Shown here piece after piece: positions 1-64,000 of a DNA stretch of 64,000 nucleotides. Both the position numbers and the translations under genes were made by a program. How positions within the stretch are numbered: position 1 is the stretch's first letter; every line of letters starts with the position of its first letter. The notes under the pieces were generated by a model, which was not told the DNA's origin, ran no database searches, and saw only the letters and a program-made list of their open reading frames with translations. Source of the DNA: Syngnathus acus (lineage: Eukaryota; Chordata; Actinopteri; Syngnathiformes; Syngnathidae); the NCBI RefSeq assembly GCF_901709675.1, contig NC_051104.1, forward strand, positions 4,201,501-4,265,500, written 5' to 3'.

Positions 1-62386
<62,386 letters not shown>

Positions 62387-63717
62387 GTAAGCAAAATACT
62401 CTCCCTCTTTTGATCAATAACAGAACCTAATCTGAAAATATAAATAGACGATTGCATTGATAGTTTCTACATCACAGCATGTCATACAATGGACGTATTG
62501 CGCAATAATGTGAAGGACCTTTATTAAGTGGTGTCATCTCAATGTCATGATATTATTGTCTTTTGTTTTAGTCATGAATCTCCCCATTGTAGCGAGATGA
62601 GTTTTGTGGGTGTTTGTAATAAATAATAGATAAAGCCGAGGGGGGGGGAGCGTCATTGCACATCTTCCACCAAGTCTGATTTCTGTCGCCCGAGTGATTT
62701 TCGCACCAATTCTCCATCCTCAGGAAGATTTATTGGCCTTGTGAAAGGATACAAGCCATTGTGCTCTCAAATTATACCGTAAAAGTATAAGGTATGCTAT
62801 TAAGCTATTTTGTTGTAGTTCAGAAAAAAAAAATACTGTAGCTATTCTTCCCATTTTAAAGTCCAGTCATACATTTTAAAATGACTGCTGACATTTTCTC
62901 TATGATTGCAGCTTTCATATACGAAGGAAGTGCAAAGATAACACATTGTGTTCTTGCTCTTACCAGAAAGTTTTATTTTTATCTTTATTCTTCGTTTGTT
63001 TCCTCTTAATCTATTAATGAGTGGCTTTATTCCACATTCCGAAGTTGTCAATGTGGATTATTGTACCTAGCGTACGGCTACAGCACACTCGAGTTTCCTG
63101 CCCTCAGAGTAGCAACTGCACGCTTATGCATGACTTGTGGACCTGTGCACGGGGCAGAAGTATGCTCTGTACCTCTGCCCAGGGTTATGCTGAATAATTC
63201 ATCTCGTCAAAGTCACATACATGAAGAAGCGGCAGGCACACCTTTCCTTTCACTCAAATGCTCGCAGCTGCTCACATGCATTCTCCTCATGACTTATAGT
63301 GGTTCCCTTTCTCCTGTTTAAGTGCGGCATGCCAAGTAAGCATTGAATGTTTTTTTTTTTCTTTTTAAATTAAGCTCTTTCAGCAGCGTAGCACGGGCCC
63401 TGTATATGTTTTTGAATATATACGCATTGTGGACTGTTTCACCTCTGACCTTTTCAGTATTATGCAGCTGCATGTTATTACTTTGCCAAGGACACAACTG
63501 CCTGGTAAAATCATTCTAATTCAAGTTTTTAGTGGGTGATGTAACCCACATTTCAGGGGGCTTCTAACTACCCCCCACCATCTATTGAAGATGAATTGTT
63601 TAGAGGAGTCAGTCTGACAGAAGATAAAAACTGGCCTACTTTTATTCTCTGCATCCTCAGCCAATAATATGTGTTCGTATTTGTCTGTGTTTAGCTTGTT
63701 TGTTTTTCTGCTTGTTG

Positions 63718-63749
<32 letters not shown>

Positions 63750-64000
63750 TGTGTGAATTACCTTGACCATAAAAAAAACAGAAAATGTCCCCCTTTAATA
63801 ATAATAATAATAATAATAATCTGTGTGAATTACCTTGAAATAAAATCTAGAAAATGTCCCCCTAAAGTTTCACTTTATAAATCATCCTTGTAAATTATTC
63901 CTTAAAAATCAAGCAGTACTTTTCCCCCCTCATATATTTCCATAACATATGTCAATCCCCACCTTTGTTAGATTTGTCAGGGAGTTCTGATATATCCCGT
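62387..64000 (+). other. Start of a pard3 intron running off the window
   Basis: Begins with donor gtaagc. Contains a G run near 62641-62649 and a two-copy tandem repeat with AAT tracts near 63718-63863. No further exon, including the aPKC-binding exon, is visible. Confidence 0.75.
63718..63863 (+). repeat. Two-copy tandem duplication containing (AAT)n
   Basis: Each unit has an AAT tract, then TGTGTGAATTACCTTGA and AGAAAATGTCCCCCT. The units adjoin; the second has lost some A bases. Likely generated by unequal exchange or slippage at the trinucleotide tracts. Confidence 0.9.

Overview
The window looks like intronic and coding sequence from a ray-finned (probably teleost) fish. It holds one recognisable gene, on the plus strand: an internal, partial stretch of the cell-polarity scaffold gene pard3 (Par-3). 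Fifteen coding exons, about 2,250 coding bases and 750 codons, were assembled by joining splice sites. The reading frame stays open through every junction. The fish assignment rests on the compact introns and on repeat families typical of fish genomes. I cannot name the species or say which teleost pard3 co-orthologue this is. Residues such as the RRSSDP block and the WSTTAGF block favour PARD3 over PARD3B.

Layout. Bases 1-528 are the end of an upstream intron; the exon with the initiator methionine lies outside. Exons at 529-630 and 27528-27702 encode the rest of the N-terminal CR1 oligomerisation domain and the linker after it, separated by a 26.9-kb intron. Exons at 34497-34681, 35277-35414 and 41107-41207 encode the linker before PDZ1, with its 14-3-3/Par-1-type RRSSDP site. 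Exons at 41687-41770, 43625-43750 and 44750-44947 encode PDZ1. Exon 45362-45549 is a Ser-rich linker. Exons 47450-47589 and 47885-48013 encode PDZ2, and 52802-52990 and 53065-53235 encode PDZ3. Exons 57603-57747 and 62206-62386 encode the conserved region after PDZ3. The aPKC-binding region and the C-terminal coiled coil lie beyond the right edge.

Non-coding content. Five copies of one TA-flanked, inverted-repeat MITE family lie in the introns, one of them making up most of a 414-bp intron. There is also a hAT-type non-autonomous element with a perfect 8-bp target duplication, degenerate fish dispersed repeats, a LINE/SINE-like 3' tail, two long CA microsatellites, a 25-base C tract and two short local duplications. 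No tRNA, rRNA, CRISPR, viral or second protein-coding gene could be supported. No previously undescribed biological system is visible. The points most worth checking are a cryptic exon recovered by phase, a GC-AG micro-intron inside PDZ3, a MITE-dominated intron, and an in-frame stop at the last exon's splice donor.
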